Positions 32,099-41,979 of a DNA stretch of 64,000 nt are shown one piece after another (the stretch's first letter is position 1; every line of letters starts with the position of its first letter). The notes under the pieces were generated by a model. The model saw only the letters and a program-made list of their open reading frames with translations. It had not been told where the DNA came from and did not search any database. A program made the position numbers and the translations under genes. The stretch lies in contig NZ_CP133078.1 of assembly GCF_030908465.1 (NCBI RefSeq), positions 930,001 to 994,000 of the forward strand. The letters are read 5' to 3'. Origin of the DNA: Anaerotignum sp. MB30-C6. Its GTDB lineage: Bacteria; Bacillota; Clostridia; Lachnospirales; Anaerotignaceae.

Positions 32099-34653
32099 TG
32101 AATTGGTTTAAAAATTTAGTGAATAAAGCTCTAAAAGACGATTATCTTGATGAATTAATCATAAAAGCAGAGATTCTATATACATATACTTTTTTATCTT
32201 ATACTAGCAATAATATAGAAAAACCATTTTATTTATCAGAAAAAGAATTTGTAGATATTGTAAAATTTGCTGACATACTATGCAGAAGTGAATTGTCTAT
32301 TGCAAGAAATAAAGCATATAAAATAATCAGCTTAATTTACGATAGTTATAGAGAGGATAAGTTTTTTTTACAATGCGCAGATATAGTTCTAACTAAATTA
32401 GGTATATTTCCTACATTAGGGCTTATAGAGAATCAAAGTGACATTTCCTCTATTGAAAATGTGTTAGAAAAGGTAGTAAAAGAAGTTTATCAAGAATCTC
32501 CATTTGGAGGAAAAACTTTTACGGATGCACAGTATAGACTTTTTGAAAGATTGAAAAATAGTAATCATTTTAGTTTTTCTGGACCCACATCCTTTGGCAA
32601 ATCATTTGTAATGGAAGCATTTATTCATCATATTATACAAGAGCGACACGGAATAGATAATATTGTTATACTTGTACCAACAAGGGCACTAATAAATCAA
32701 GTGAGCAAAAAGTTGAAAAGTGAGATTAAAACACAGAAATACAAGGTTCTCACCCACCCAGTTGTACCAGGGATATTTAAAAGTGATAATAATAAATACG
32801 TATTTGTATTTACTCCTGAACGTTGGATATCATATTTATCGAATAAGGATAATCCGGTAGTAACGTATATGTTTATAGATGAAGCACATAAAACTGTTTC
32901 TATAAATGATACTCGTTCTCCCTTATACTACCATGCAATTTTACAGGCAGAACGAAAAAGTATTAATCTGTACTTTGCATCTCCTAATATTCCAAATGCT
33001 GAGATATTTCTGCAATTATTTGAAAAAAGCAGCGATGAAACTATGGTAATCGAAGATGTATCAGTATCTCAAAATAGATATTTTATTGATTTAATAGAAA
33101 AAAAGGCCGTGCTTTTTTCAGATACTGGGAAGGAAATATCGTTTTATTATGACTTTAGCACAGAAAAAGGTAGATTAACAAAAGTACTAAATAGATTTGG
33201 TGAAGGGAATCAAAATATAGTGTATTGCAATACTGTTGATGACACAATAGAATTTTCTATGAAATATGCAAAGACACGAACACTTAAAGAAGATAAAAGA
33301 ATAACTGAGCTAATTTCATTAGTTAAATCTTTCGTACACAAAGATTATTATTTAATTGATTGCTTAAAATATGGAGTTGCCTTTCACTTTGGCAGATTGC
33401 CACAAAGAATTAGAGAACGAGTAGAGCAATTATTTATTGATGGAGTTATTGATTATGTCTTTTGTACATCTACTTTGTTAGAAGGAGTAAATCTACCAGC
33501 CAAAAACATCTTCATATTCAGTAATGCTATTGGGCTAACTAAGTTTAAGGATATTGATTTTTGGAATTTAGCTGGTAGAGCAGGTAGACTTAGCAAAGAA
33601 ATGAGTGGGAATATTATTTGTGTAAGGGCGTTTGACAAAGTAAATAGGTGGAAAAATCCAGAAATAGATTTGGAAATAGTTCGAAACAAGTCAATAAAAC
33701 CTATAGAACCTACTATAATAAAAGGCCAAGGGAATTTTTATAAGAATATAGGAAATGTGATTCAGAATAAACCATTTACTAAAGCGAAACCCACTGAAAA
33801 TGAGCGGGTTTTATGGAATCAGTATTCAAATATTTTATATGTCCATCAAACAAGTAAAAGTGACTCAATATTAATGAATACTTTTCTAAAGAAAAATGCT
33901 GAGGCAAAAAAAATATTAGACAGTGTTTCCAAAAACAATAAAATACCAGTATACATTCTTGAACAATCAACAGGTATAAAACCAAAATACCAAAATAAAT
34001 TATGGGCATCAGAGGAGATAGAAGCATTTCCAAGTGAAGTTAGTACTGATTCATGTGAAATTATATTAAATATTCTTTATGATGTATATAACTGGATGGA
34101 TGAAGAATCTGGCGGTAGAAATCCAATGGTGAAGAATAAATCAAGGCTTAAATACTTTGCTGTACTTATGAATTCTTGGATTTCTGGTTATCAACTAAAC
34201 ATGATAATAAAAAATACTTTGAGATATTTTCAAAGACGAGGATTTATTTATGAATATGGGCAAGAAATAGCATTTGATAAAGATGATAAATCGCATATTA
34301 ATAAGGTTATTAACGACTTAATGTCTGATATTGATAATGTTCTAAGATTTAAAATCAAAAACTATATGTTAAATTATTACTTGATTTATTCTGAGAAGAC
34401 AGAGGATACAAATCCTCCTAAATGGATAGATTATATTGAATATGGAACAACCGAAAGTGCAGTTATAGCACTTCAAACAATAGGGTTGCCTCGTCATTTA
34501 TCTAATTTTATTATCAAGCATCATGATGATTGTATGGTCATAGAAGGCAATGAATTGATGGAAATTAATAGTGATAAATTATTGAGTAAAATTGATAGAG
34601 AAAGGTTTGCACAAGAATTTGAAGAGATTAGTGAATTTTTAAGAAATATATAG
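32098..34653 (+). CDS. hamB: Hachiman HamB, superfamily 2 helicase
   Basis: 851 residues. Residues 1-135 form a helical N-terminal part; Walker A GPTSFGKS at 162-169, motif Ia VPTRALINQV, DEAH at 261-264, CTSTLLEGVNLPA (motif V-like) and FWNLAGRAGR (motif VI) define a DEAH-type SF2 helicase of Ski2-like appearance. The long C-terminus is helical. HamB scans DNA and controls HamA. Coupled start codon with hamA. Codon use is very AT-rich, as in the whole island. Confidence 0.95.
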   Translation: MNWFKNLVNKALKDDYLDELIIKAEILYTYTFLSYTSNNIEKPFYLSEKEFVDIVKFADILCRSELSIARNKAYKIISLIYDSYREDKFFLQCADIVLTKLGIFPTLGLIENQSDISSIENVLEKVVKEVYQESPFGGKTFTDAQYRLFERLKNSNHFSFSGPTSFGKSFVMEAFIHHIIQERHGIDNIVILVPTRALINQVSKKLKSEIKTQKYKVLTHPVVPGIFKSDNNKYVFVFTPERWISYLSNKDNPVVTYMFIDEAHKTVSINDTRSPLYYHAILQAERKSINLYFASPNIPNAEIFLQLFEKSSDETMVIEDVSVSQNRYFIDLIEKKAVLFSDTGKEISFYYDFSTEKGRLTKVLNRFGEGNQNIVYCNTVDDTIEFSMKYAKTRTLKEDKRITELISLVKSFVHKDYYLIDCLKYGVAFHFGRLPQRIRERVEQLFIDGVIDYVFCTSTLLEGVNLPAKNIFIFSNAIGLTKFKDIDFWNLAGRAGRLSKEMSGNIICVRAFDKVNRWKNPEIDLEIVRNKSIKPIEPTIIKGQGNFYKNIGNVIQNKPFTKAKPTENERVLWNQYSNILYVHQTSKSDSILMNTFLKKNAEAKKILDSVSKNNKIPVYILEQSTGIKPKYQNKLWASEEIEAFPSEVSTDSCEIILNILYDVYNWMDEESGGRNPMVKNKSRLKYFAVLMNSWISGYQLNMIIKNTLRYFQRRGFIYEYGQEIAFDKDDKSHINKVINDLMSDIDNVLRFKIKNYMLNYYLIYSEKTEDTNPPKWIDYIEYGTTESAVIALQTIGLPRHLSNFIIKHHDDCMVIEGNELMEINSDKLLSKIDRERFAQEFEEISEFLRNI

Positions 34654-35023
34654 CCTAATCACTTGATGGGATTTTTAATGGGCGGTTTAAATTGCGTAAA
34701 ATGTTTATATGTTAAATTACGAAATACATAGATAATGAATTAAAAATCTTGCGCAATTGTTTTAATTTCGATAGTTTTTATGAGGGGGTACTAAATGTGG
34801 TATTTATGCACTAGTGTGTCACCACTGCCTTTTCTAAAAGTAAATCAGATATAATAAGTAAGTATGAAAATATGAAGCAGAAATTTCAAGTATTATTGAA
34901 TCGAATGATGGTGTGAGATGTTTACCTCAAAATGATATTGGGAAACAAATATGGGTTGCCCATTATGTTTATTGATTCATAGTTTGAACTTAGACAACCC
35001 AGAAAGCCCCCTCTTTCGTGAAG
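34654..35023. other. Gene-free stretch between HamB and the IS element
   Basis: About 370 bp without a convincing ORF, ribosome site or hairpin terminator. It probably holds the original right end of the element, but no att-core could be recognised because the left end is outside the window. Confidence 0.5.
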
Positions 35024-35068
35024 TGAACCCTTTTGTTAGACAAAAAATCTAATGAAAGGGGTATTTTT

Positions 35069-35580
35069 ATGTCACGAAAACATAGTACAGAACTAAAACT
35101 AGAAATCGTACAACGTTACTTAGAAGGAACCTGTGGATTTACAATTCTTGCAAGAGAATATAATGTTGACCGTGGGGATCTTCGAAAGTGGGTTGCTGCT
35201 TACCAAAAACATGGTACTGCTGGTCTTTGCACAACACATGGAACTTATACTGGTTATTTCAAGGCTTATGTCGTAGAATATATGAATAATAACGGACTAT
35301 CTATACGCCAGGCAGCAGCACACTTTAACATTCCATCACCCTCAACTATTGGAAAATGGGAACGCCTTTATTATGAACAAGGTATGGATACTTTGCGTGA
35401 AGAACACAGGGGAAGGACGACCAAAATGGGAATTAAAAAGGGAGTATGCCAAAAGAAGATCCAGAAAAAAATGAAGATCTTTTAGCAGAAGTTCAAAGAC
35501 TTCGTATGGAGAATGAATACCTAAAAAAATTGAATGCCTTAATTCAAGAACGGGAAAAGTCCGAGAAGCCGATAAAGTAG
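35069..35580 (+). pseudogene. IS150-type orfA, frameshifted
   Basis: Starts ATG 35069 with two helix-turn-helix units (ILAREYNVDRGDLRKWVAAYQKHG and HFNIPSPSTIGKWERLYYEQG). The frame ends at 35485, but the normal leucine-zipper tail (MPKEDPEKNEDLLAEVQRLRMENEYLKKL, from 35446 to 35580) is in another frame. A single-base loss near 35425-35445 explains this. Confidence 0.85.
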
Positions 35581-36423
35581 CTGTCATAACGGAATTAAGG
35601 CAGAAATATAAACTGACAGCATTATTAAAAATAGTTGGAATACCTCGTAGCACATACTACTATCACTTAAAAAAAGCTAAAAGACCAGATAAATATAGGG
35701 TAATTAAAAAGGCAATTATAGATGTCTATCACGAAAATCAAGGTAGATATGGGTATCGCAGAATTACGATGGAATTGAAAATAGAGGCTATCACATTAAC
35801 CATAAAACCGCGCAACGACTAATGACAATGATGGGTATTAAATGAATGATAAGAATCAAAAAATATCGTTCCTACAAAGGTGAAGTTGGGAAAATAGCGC
35901 CGAATCTTATACAAAGAAACTTCAAGGCTGATGCGCCAAATCAGAAATGGACAACAGATGTAACGGAGTTTTCATTGTTTGGAACAAAGTTATACTTATC
36001 ACCTATCTTAGATATGTATAACAGTGAAATTATCAGTTATAACATCAGTCAACGTCCTTTGTTAGGACAAGTAGTGGATATGGTAGACAAAGCTTTTGCG
36101 GAGATCCCTGACAACACAAATCTTATTTTTCATTCTGATCAAGGCTGGCAGTACCAACATATGCAGTATCAAAAAAAGCTAAAAGAAAAAGGCATTATGC
36201 AGAGTATGTCGCGAAAAGGAAACTGCCTAGACAATTCAATCATGGAAAACTTCTTTGGATTGCTTAAGTCGGAGTTCTTTATCTAAGAAAGTTTAGTTCA
36301 ATAGATGAATTTAAAGTTGAACTGGAAAAATACATAGATTACTATAATAATCACAGAATTAAATGCAAATTAAAAGGACTGAGCCCTGTACAATACAGGA
36401 TTCAATCCTTAATAGTTGCATAA
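35574..36423 (+). pseudogene. IS150-type orfB (DDE transposase), multiply broken
   Basis: Contains all parts of an IS3 OrfB integrase: the N-terminal helical part (ELRQKYKLTALLKIVGIPRSTYYYHLK), WTTDVTEF, FHSDQGWQY and DNSIMENFFG (D, D, E). The frame is broken by a base loss after MELK (about 35780), by TGA in GIK-stop-MIRIK (about 35842) and by a base loss after KSEFF (about 36284). The C-terminus ([21 protein letters not shown]) ends at 36423. Inactive. Confidence 0.88.
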
Positions 36424-36486
36424 TTAATTTTTGTCTAACATTTTGGGGTCAGATCATTTCGAGGAGGTTTCTTATTGTTCCTTGCA

Positions 36487-37392
36487 TCACTTAGGAGAAC
36501 CGAAAGTAGGTCCAAACCCACAACAAGATTTATGCTCATCAGAAGGTGAGAACATATCCAGCGGGAAGCACATAGATTCGAAGTCTCCGCAAGGATCACC
36601 AGAGGAAGCGGTAGATGTGCAGGACTCAGGAATACATTTGCCTAAAGATTCTACCATCATATTTACTGTGCGGAACAATTTTACAATTGTGAACAAGCCG
36701 ATTGTAACATTAACAGCAACGGGAGCACCCATTGTTATATCTCCACAGCAACCATCATTGCAGCCACTTCCACATCCACAGCCGCATCCACAGTTGCAAC
36801 CACAGTTCTTGCTGAAGCCCGAGAATTTTAAATCTGCTGCCAAAGCCAGCGCTTTGCCTTCGGCTACAACGAAAGGCCCACCTTTGGAGTTTCCACAGCA
36901 CTCGAACAGGTCTGTTGCAGTTGTAACATCTGATTCTGTGGATCCAAACAGTGTTACTCTTAAGTTGTAGCTATTTGTTGCTTCGATACAACCGATGATA
37001 CAACCATCGGCACGACGGAATTCCAAAGTGTACTCGAATACATATTTCAGTTCGATATCCCAGCAGCCTCTCTGCAAAGGATTGGGTTTCTTGCGAATAA
37101 TTTCGATTCTCTTAAGCTCCAAATCTTTGATGGTAACATCAGCAGCGTTACAAGGGGGAACAATGATGTCGCCCTCACAAAGCATTTCGTTGCAGCTAGG
37201 AATAGGGTTTCTTGCAGCCCTTGCAGGTCCTAAAATGTCAGAAGTTAAGCATTTCTGAATACGGCACTGGTCGAAGATTTTCTGCGCGATGATGCAAACT
37301 TCGCCTCTGTCTGAATTGGAGCCGCAACCACAGCCTAAGCCACAGTTTCTTGCACTGAGTTCGGTATTGTTATTAAATTCAAAAGCTCCCAT
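36487..37392 (-). CDS. Cysteine-rich putative spore-surface protein
   Basis: 301 residues with about 35 Cys, including a Gly-Cys run near residues 198-220 (NCGCNCGCGCGCGSGC). The N-terminal third (CIIAQKIFDQCRIQKCLT, CNEMLCEGDIIVPPCNAADV) and a beta-rich middle (ELKYVFEYTLEFRRADG) look like a folded domain. The promoter at 37429-37455 fits sigma-K. Such cysteine-rich, mother-cell-expressed proteins are typical of coat or exosporium layers. I do not recognise an exact family. ATG follows AAAGGAGG. Its stop is 36 bp from the IS end. Confidence 0.75.
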   Translation of the reverse strand: MGAFEFNNNTELSARNCGLGCGCGSNSDRGEVCIIAQKIFDQCRIQKCLTSDILGPARAARNPIPSCNEMLCEGDIIVPPCNAADVTIKDLELKRIEIIRKKPNPLQRGCWDIELKYVFEYTLEFRRADGCIIGCIEATNSYNLRVTLFGSTESDVTTATDLFECCGNSKGGPFVVAEGKALALAADLKFSGFSKNCGCNCGCGCGCGSGCNDGCCGDITMGAPVAVNVTIGLFTIVKLFRTVNMMVESLGKCIPESCTSTASSGDPCGDFESMCFPLDMFSPSDEHKSCCGFGPTFGSPK

Positions 37393-37428
37393 AAGATTGC
37401 CTCCTTTGAGTTGTTTGTTGTTCTTCTA

Positions 37429-37455
37429 TATAGTATGTAAAGGGTAAAAATGGGT
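37429..37455 (-). promoter_or_regulatory. Sigma-K-type promoter of the cysteine-rich gene
   Basis: On the minus strand AC (37454-37455), 16 bp, then CATACTATA (37429-37437), matching AC-N16-CATAnnnTA, the consensus of the late mother-cell sigma factor. It lies about 37 bp before the start codon. The remaining gap to glyA shows no gene. Confidence 0.6.
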
Positions 37456-37778
37456 GATTAGGATAGAATAAAATTTATTGGACGTTTTTTTCGCTACGAT
37501 CGAAAGCGGTTGGAAGTTTTAACTGCATTTTAAGCGTGCAGATTTGTATTTTTATCTAATTTTCCAAATATTCTTTTTCTTATTAAAATGGTATACTTTG
37601 GTTATACTCAATTAAATTTCCTTTGGTTTTTGGAGAAATAAAAGAAATGGTTTGAACTACTATCACCTTTGATACGCTTTTGGAACAGGCTCAAAGCCTT
37701 GAAAGAAGTGTTGATTAGGGTTAGAATGAATGGGTACTATTTAAGAGCAACTAGATGAAGCGAGTAGGAGGAGATCCA

Positions 37779-39020
37779 ATGGGATTAGAATTTGAAGAAA
37801 TCAAAAGCGTGGATTTGGAAGTGGCACAAGCCATTGAGGCGGAATTTGAACGCCAACAACATAACATCGAATTAATTGCATCGGAAAATATCGTTTCCAA
37901 GGCGGTTATGCTGGCAATGGGTACTCCCTTAACTAACAAGTATGCGGAAGGATATCCAGCAAAGCGTTATTACGGCGGATGTGAAAAGGTCGATATTGTA
38001 GAAAACTTAGCAAGAGACAGAGCGAAAGAAATTTTTGGATGCGACCATGTGAACGTACAGCCTCACAGTGGCTCTCAGGCAAATCAGGCAGTTTACTTTG
38101 CTATGTTGCAGTACGGCGATACCGTTATGGGAATGAACTTAGACCACGGTGGTCACTTAACCCACGGCAGCCCTGTAAACCTTTCTGGTAAATACTTTAA
38201 TTTTGTTGCTTATGGTGTTAATGATAACGGTTTTCTAGATTATGAAGCATTTCGTAACAAAGCTTTAGAAGTGAAACCAAAAATGATTGTTGCTGGTGCA
38301 AGCGCTTATGCAAGAACAATTGATTTTGAGTTTATGGGCAAGGTAGCAAAAGAAGTTGGTGCATATTTTATGGTGGATATTGCCCATATTGCAGGGTTAA
38401 TTGCAGCAGGACTGCATCCATCTCCCATTCCCCATGCTGATTTTGTTACAACAACAACCCACAAAACACTGCGTGGCCCCCGTGGTGGTATGATTATGTG
38501 CAAGGCAGAATATGCTCAAAAAATAGACAAAGCAATTTTCCCTGGAATTCAAGGTGGCCCTTTGATGCATACAATTGCTTCTAAGGCAATATGCTTTAAA
38601 GAAGCGTTGGAGCCTTCCTACAAAGAATACATGGCTCAGGTTGTAAAGAATGCAAAGGTGTTGGCTGAAAGCCTGATAGAAAACGGTGTGGATATTGTTT
38701 CTGGGGGCACAGACAACCATCTAATGTTGGTTGATTTACGTGCGCTAAACGTTACAGGTAAGGAAGCAGAAAAAATCTTGGATGAAGTTGGTATTACTGT
38801 AAACAAAAATACCATTCCCAACGACCCTCAGTCTCCTTTTGTAACCAGTGGTATACGTATCGGCACCCCAGCCATTACTTCAAGAGGCATGGTAGAGGCA
38901 GATATGAAAGAAATTGCAGATGTAATTGCTATCGTTTTGAAGGACTACGAAGGTACAAAGGAAGAAGCAACAAAGCGTGTGAGAGCGTTAACCAATAAAT
39001 ACCCAATTTACAAGGATTAA
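37779..39020 (+). CDS. glyA: Serine hydroxymethyltransferase
   Basis: 413 residues, the normal length. PLP enzyme that converts serine and tetrahydrofolate to glycine and methylene-THF in the cytosol. Visible motifs: [44 protein letters not shown]-like block, and the PLP lysine context [17 protein letters not shown] 37779 follows GTAGGAGGAG; a longer ORF from 37755 lacks a site. Monocistronic by context. Confidence 0.98.
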   Translation: MGLEFEEIKSVDLEVAQAIEAEFERQQHNIELIASENIVSKAVMLAMGTPLTNKYAEGYPAKRYYGGCEKVDIVENLARDRAKEIFGCDHVNVQPHSGSQANQAVYFAMLQYGDTVMGMNLDHGGHLTHGSPVNLSGKYFNFVAYGVNDNGFLDYEAFRNKALEVKPKMIVAGASAYARTIDFEFMGKVAKEVGAYFMVDIAHIAGLIAAGLHPSPIPHADFVTTTTHKTLRGPRGGMIMCKAEYAQKIDKAIFPGIQGGPLMHTIASKAICFKEALEPSYKEYMAQVVKNAKVLAESLIENGVDIVSGGTDNHLMLVDLRALNVTGKEAEKILDEVGITVNKNTIPNDPQSPFVTSGIRIGTPAITSRGMVEADMKEIADVIAIVLKDYEGTKEEATKRVRALTNKYPIYKD

Positions 39021-39033
39021 TATTGCTAGCAAA

Positions 39034-39063
39034 GGAAGTCTCCTCTTGGCCATTTTTTGGCGG
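39034..39063 (+). terminator. Putative glyA terminator
   Basis: GAAGTCTCCTCTTGGCCA / TGGCGGAGGGGACTTC hairpin, followed by a weak T-rich tail. Confidence 0.5.
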
Positions 39064-39162
39064 AGGGGACTTCTATATATTTATCTATAAGGGGTAAAAA
39101 ATATTTGGAAATATAGAAGCATAGAAAAACTTTAATAAGGACTTAATATAAGGGGTGATTGG

Positions 39163-40182
39163 ATGAAGAAGATAACATTGGGAAAAACAGGTATTGTGGT
39201 AAATAAAAATGGGTTTGGTGCTTTACCCATTCAGCGAATCAGTAGGGATGAGGCAGCACTTTTATTGCAGAAAGCTTATAAAAACGGAATCAACTATTTT
39301 GACACAGCAAGAATGTACAGCGACAGTGAGGAAAAGATTGGTTATGCTCTGAATGGGGTGAGGAAGAGCATTTATATTGCCACAAAAACAGAGGCAGTTA
39401 CTGTTGAAAAGTTTTGGGCTGACCTACACACAAGTCTAGAAAAACTACAAACTGAATATATTGATATCTACCAATTTCATAACCCACCGTTCTGCCCAAA
39501 ACCTGGGGATGGAACAGGCATTTATGAGGCCATGCTTGAGGCGAAGGAAAAGGGGCTCATCCGACATATTGGCATTACCAACCATCGTTTGGCTGTGGCA
39601 GAGGAGATTATTGAAAGTGGCTTGTATGAAACCCTCCAATTTCCATTTAGCTATTTAGCTTCAAAGCAGGATATCGATTTGGTGGAAAACTGTTTGAAAG
39701 CAGGCATGGGCTTTATTTCCATGAAGGCCTTGTCGGGTGGGTTAATTCATGATGCGGCGGCGGCCTATGCCTTCCAAGACCAATATGATGTTTTACCAAT
39801 CTGGGGTATTCAAAAGGAAAGCGAATTAAACGATTTCCTTGCCTATCAGCTGACGCCCCCTGAAATGACAGATAGAATTCAAGGAGTCATTGCAAAAGAC
39901 AGGGAAGAGTTGATGTCAGATTTTTGTAGAGGCTGTGGGTATTGCATGCCTTGTCCTGCAGAAATACCTATAAGCATGTGTGCCAGAATGTCATTATTGC
40001 TCCGTCGAGCTCCTTCTGCTGACTATTTGACCCAAGAATGGCAAGAAAAAATGAAAAAAATAGAAGATTGTATACATTGTGGACACTGCATTTCCAAATG
40101 TCCCTATGGGCTAAATACGCCAAAGCTTTTGGAAAGCAATTTGAAAGATTATCAAGAAATTTTGACAGGCAAGCCCATGTAA
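39163..40182 (+). CDS. Aldo/keto reductase with C-terminal Fe-S domain
   Basis: 339 residues. AKR barrel at the N-terminus with NYFDTARMYSDSEEKIG (catalytic Tyr/Asp), LQTEYIDIYQFHNPP and GLIRHIGITNH. The C-terminal 100 residues carry CRGCGYCMPCPAEIPI and CIHCGHCISKCPYGLNTP, two ferredoxin-like cysteine sets, which suggests an electron-transferring reductase of the anaerobe-type AKR-ferredoxin fusion. Substrate unknown. Single gene with GGGGTGA ribosome site. Confidence 0.9.
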   Translation: MKKITLGKTGIVVNKNGFGALPIQRISRDEAALLLQKAYKNGINYFDTARMYSDSEEKIGYALNGVRKSIYIATKTEAVTVEKFWADLHTSLEKLQTEYIDIYQFHNPPFCPKPGDGTGIYEAMLEAKEKGLIRHIGITNHRLAVAEEIIESGLYETLQFPFSYLASKQDIDLVENCLKAGMGFISMKALSGGLIHDAAAAYAFQDQYDVLPIWGIQKESELNDFLAYQLTPPEMTDRIQGVIAKDREELMSDFCRGCGYCMPCPAEIPISMCARMSLLLRRAPSADYLTQEWQEKMKKIEDCIHCGHCISKCPYGLNTPKLLESNLKDYQEILTGKPM

Positions 40183-40345
40183 GGCGTCAGTGAAGGGCAT
40201 GGAATTATATTTCTTAACATTTCAATAATTTACACTATATAAGGTAGAAACAGGCGAAGAAGAACTTTGTGGATTTTGCAGAGGTCTTTTTTGCTTTTAC
40301 AAAGAGAATGTGATATAATTAAGCAGATTAAGCTAAAATAACAGG

Positions 40346-40376
40346 TAACGTTTTTATAAAGAAAACGTTATTTTTT
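40346..40376 (+). terminator. Terminator in the AKR-PHP gap
   Basis: TAACGTTTT / AAAACGTTA stem followed by TTTTTT. It lies about 165 bp after the AKR stop and may also attenuate the next gene. The rest of the 364-bp gap shows only a weaker AAAAGC/GCTTTT hairpin at 40401-40424. Confidence 0.65.
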
Positions 40377-40546
40377 CATATCATTTTGCGAAATTACTGA
40401 AAAAGCTTTTGTCGGATAGCTTTTGGTAGGATCACTTGTTTTATCCTTGGGGGTGAAGAATGCCCTTTTTACAGTGGGCTAAGGCAAGCATTTCAAGGAG
40501 TGTAAGCTTCTAATTCGTCAGTAGCTAAAGATAGAAAGGGAAAACT

Positions 40547-41266
40547 ATGAAAATCTTAGCAGATACCCATACCCATAGTATGGCCAGTGGACATGCTTAC
40601 AGCACAATTCAGGAAAATATAAGAGCGGCGGCGGAAAAGGGATTAAAATTAATTGCTCTTACGGATCATGCCCCTGCAATGCAAAACACAACTTCCCATG
40701 CTTACTTTGCAAATCTTCATGTAATCCCCGAGGAGCTGTTTGGCGTTCGTGTACTAAAAGGGGTTGAGCTTAACATCATTGATTTTGAGGGAACCCTAGA
40801 TTTGGATGAACAAACATTATCTAGACTGGATATTTCCATTGCTAGCTTGCATACCCCATGTATCTCCTCAGGTACAAAGGAAGAAAATACGAGGGCATGT
40901 ATATGTGCCATGGAGAACCCTTTGGTAGATATTTTAGGTCATCCTGGGGACCCAAGATACCCCATGGACTTTGAAGAAGTTTTCAAGGTGGCGAAACGGA
41001 CCGGAACCATACTGGAGATTAACAATGCATCTTTGGTTCCAGGAGGGATTCGTTCGGGAAGCGATGAAAATATTGAACAGATATTAAGGATGTCCATGAA
41101 AGAAGATGTACCCGTTGTGGTGAGTAGCGATGCGCATTTTTATACGGGAATCGGCGATATTTTTTATGTAGAGCGAATTATGGAGAAGGTTGGATTTCCT
41201 GAAGACCTTGTCCTCAATACAGATCCGCAAAAATTATTGTACACTATAAAACGCAATAAAGGCTAA
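40547..41266 (+). CDS. PHP-domain phosphatase, YcdX-like
   Basis: 239 residues. PHP metal ligands are visible: ADTHTHSMASGHAYST, LTDHAPAM, VLKGVELNI, ASLHTP, LGHPGDPRY and SSDAHF. This matches the YcdX trinuclear-zinc phosphatase group, cytosolic; substrate unknown. RBS AAAGGGAAAA upstream. It may be co-transcribed with the yerC-like gene 87 bp downstream. Confidence 0.9.
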   Translation: MKILADTHTHSMASGHAYSTIQENIRAAAEKGLKLIALTDHAPAMQNTTSHAYFANLHVIPEELFGVRVLKGVELNIIDFEGTLDLDEQTLSRLDISIASLHTPCISSGTKEENTRACICAMENPLVDILGHPGDPRYPMDFEEVFKVAKRTGTILEINNASLVPGGIRSGSDENIEQILRMSMKEDVPVVVSSDAHFYTGIGDIFYVERIMEKVGFPEDLVLNTDPQKLLYTIKRNKG

Positions 41267-41352
41267 AAAAAGCGGGGGAAAAGCCTTTACTTTAACACTT
41301 TAGTATGTTAATATATAGGGGAATTTTAGTGCAAATGAGGTGGCCTTTGGGA

Positions 41353-41655
41353 ATGAATAAAAAAATTAGAACAGAACTTACAGACAGGCTTTTCCAGTGT
41401 ATTTTGAGTATGAATACAATCGAAGAATGTTATCAACTTTTCGAGGATCTTTGTACAGTAAACGAGATTCAGGCCATTGCCCAGCGCATGGAAGTTGCAG
41501 CTATGCTGGATGCAAAATGTACCTATGTGGAAATTGCTGAGAAAACCGGCGCTTCAACTGCAACAATTAGTAGAGTGAATCGGTGTCTTCATTATGGGAC
41601 AGATGGATATAAGTTGGCAATTGATCGTGTAAAGGCAATGCGTGAGGCGGAATAG
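41353..41655 (+). CDS. YerC/YecD-family TrpR-like regulator
   Basis: 100 residues. TrpR-like helix-turn-helix with CTVNEIQAIAQRMEVAAMLDAKCTYVEIAEKTGASTATISRVNRCL, then HYGTDGYKLA. Such proteins are DNA-binding TrpR relatives of unknown regulon in Firmicutes. ATG 41353 chosen; an upstream in-frame ATG has no ribosome site. Ends 324 bp before pcrA; that gap shows an imperfect GGCTGAT...ATCAGCC hairpin and no gene. Confidence 0.88.
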   Translation: MNKKIRTELTDRLFQCILSMNTIEECYQLFEDLCTVNEIQAIAQRMEVAAMLDAKCTYVEIAEKTGASTATISRVNRCLHYGTDGYKLAIDRVKAMREAE

Positions 41656-41979
41656 AAATAAGTTTCATGAATCAAAAAAGTGTAAGGGCTGATTATTGGC
41701 GAGGCAGGGGGCTTTCGTTGATATCAGCCTTTCTTGCCGATTTTAACGTACTTCGAATCATGGGCAAATTTAGGTGGGTTATGCTATCTTATGGAAAAAA
41801 AGATAGGTTCATGTCGAAAATGAAAGTCGAGAAGCCTATTTAAGGTCCTATTTTATGCTTTTGTTTTTCCACTGCTTTTGCTGTGGAAATTTTCAAATAT
41901 ATGTAGTTAGATTGAAGGTAGTTTAAAATAATTTTAAAGGATCGTGAAGAATCAAAAAAAGGAAGAGGAGAATTGTATT

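Larger units (their letters stand above)
35024..36451 (+). mobile_element. Degenerate IS3/IS150-type insertion sequence
   Basis: About 1.43 kb bounded by imperfect inverted repeats: TGAACCCTTTTGTTAGACA at 35024 and its counterpart ending TGTCTAACATTTTGGGGTCA at 36451, with CCC and TGTTAGACAAAAA in common. It carries orfA and orfB of the IS150 group, both broken. I found no convincing flanking target duplication. It separates the defence island from the host gene at 36487. Confidence 0.85.

Noticed and set aside
28146-34653. Defence island as a completely unknown system
   Set aside because: The macro-domain effector, ThsB, HamA and HamB fit described families; only the role of the extra TIR protein is open.
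34654-36486. Exact attR core
   Set aside because: The attL side is outside the window, so no direct repeat can be compared; any call would be a guess.
36431-36970. 179-codon rightward ORF across the IS end and the cysteine-rich gene
   Set aside because: It is antisense to the cysteine-rich gene, has no ribosome site, and its Pro/His/Gln-rich sequence mirrors the Gly-Cys codons of the opposite strand.
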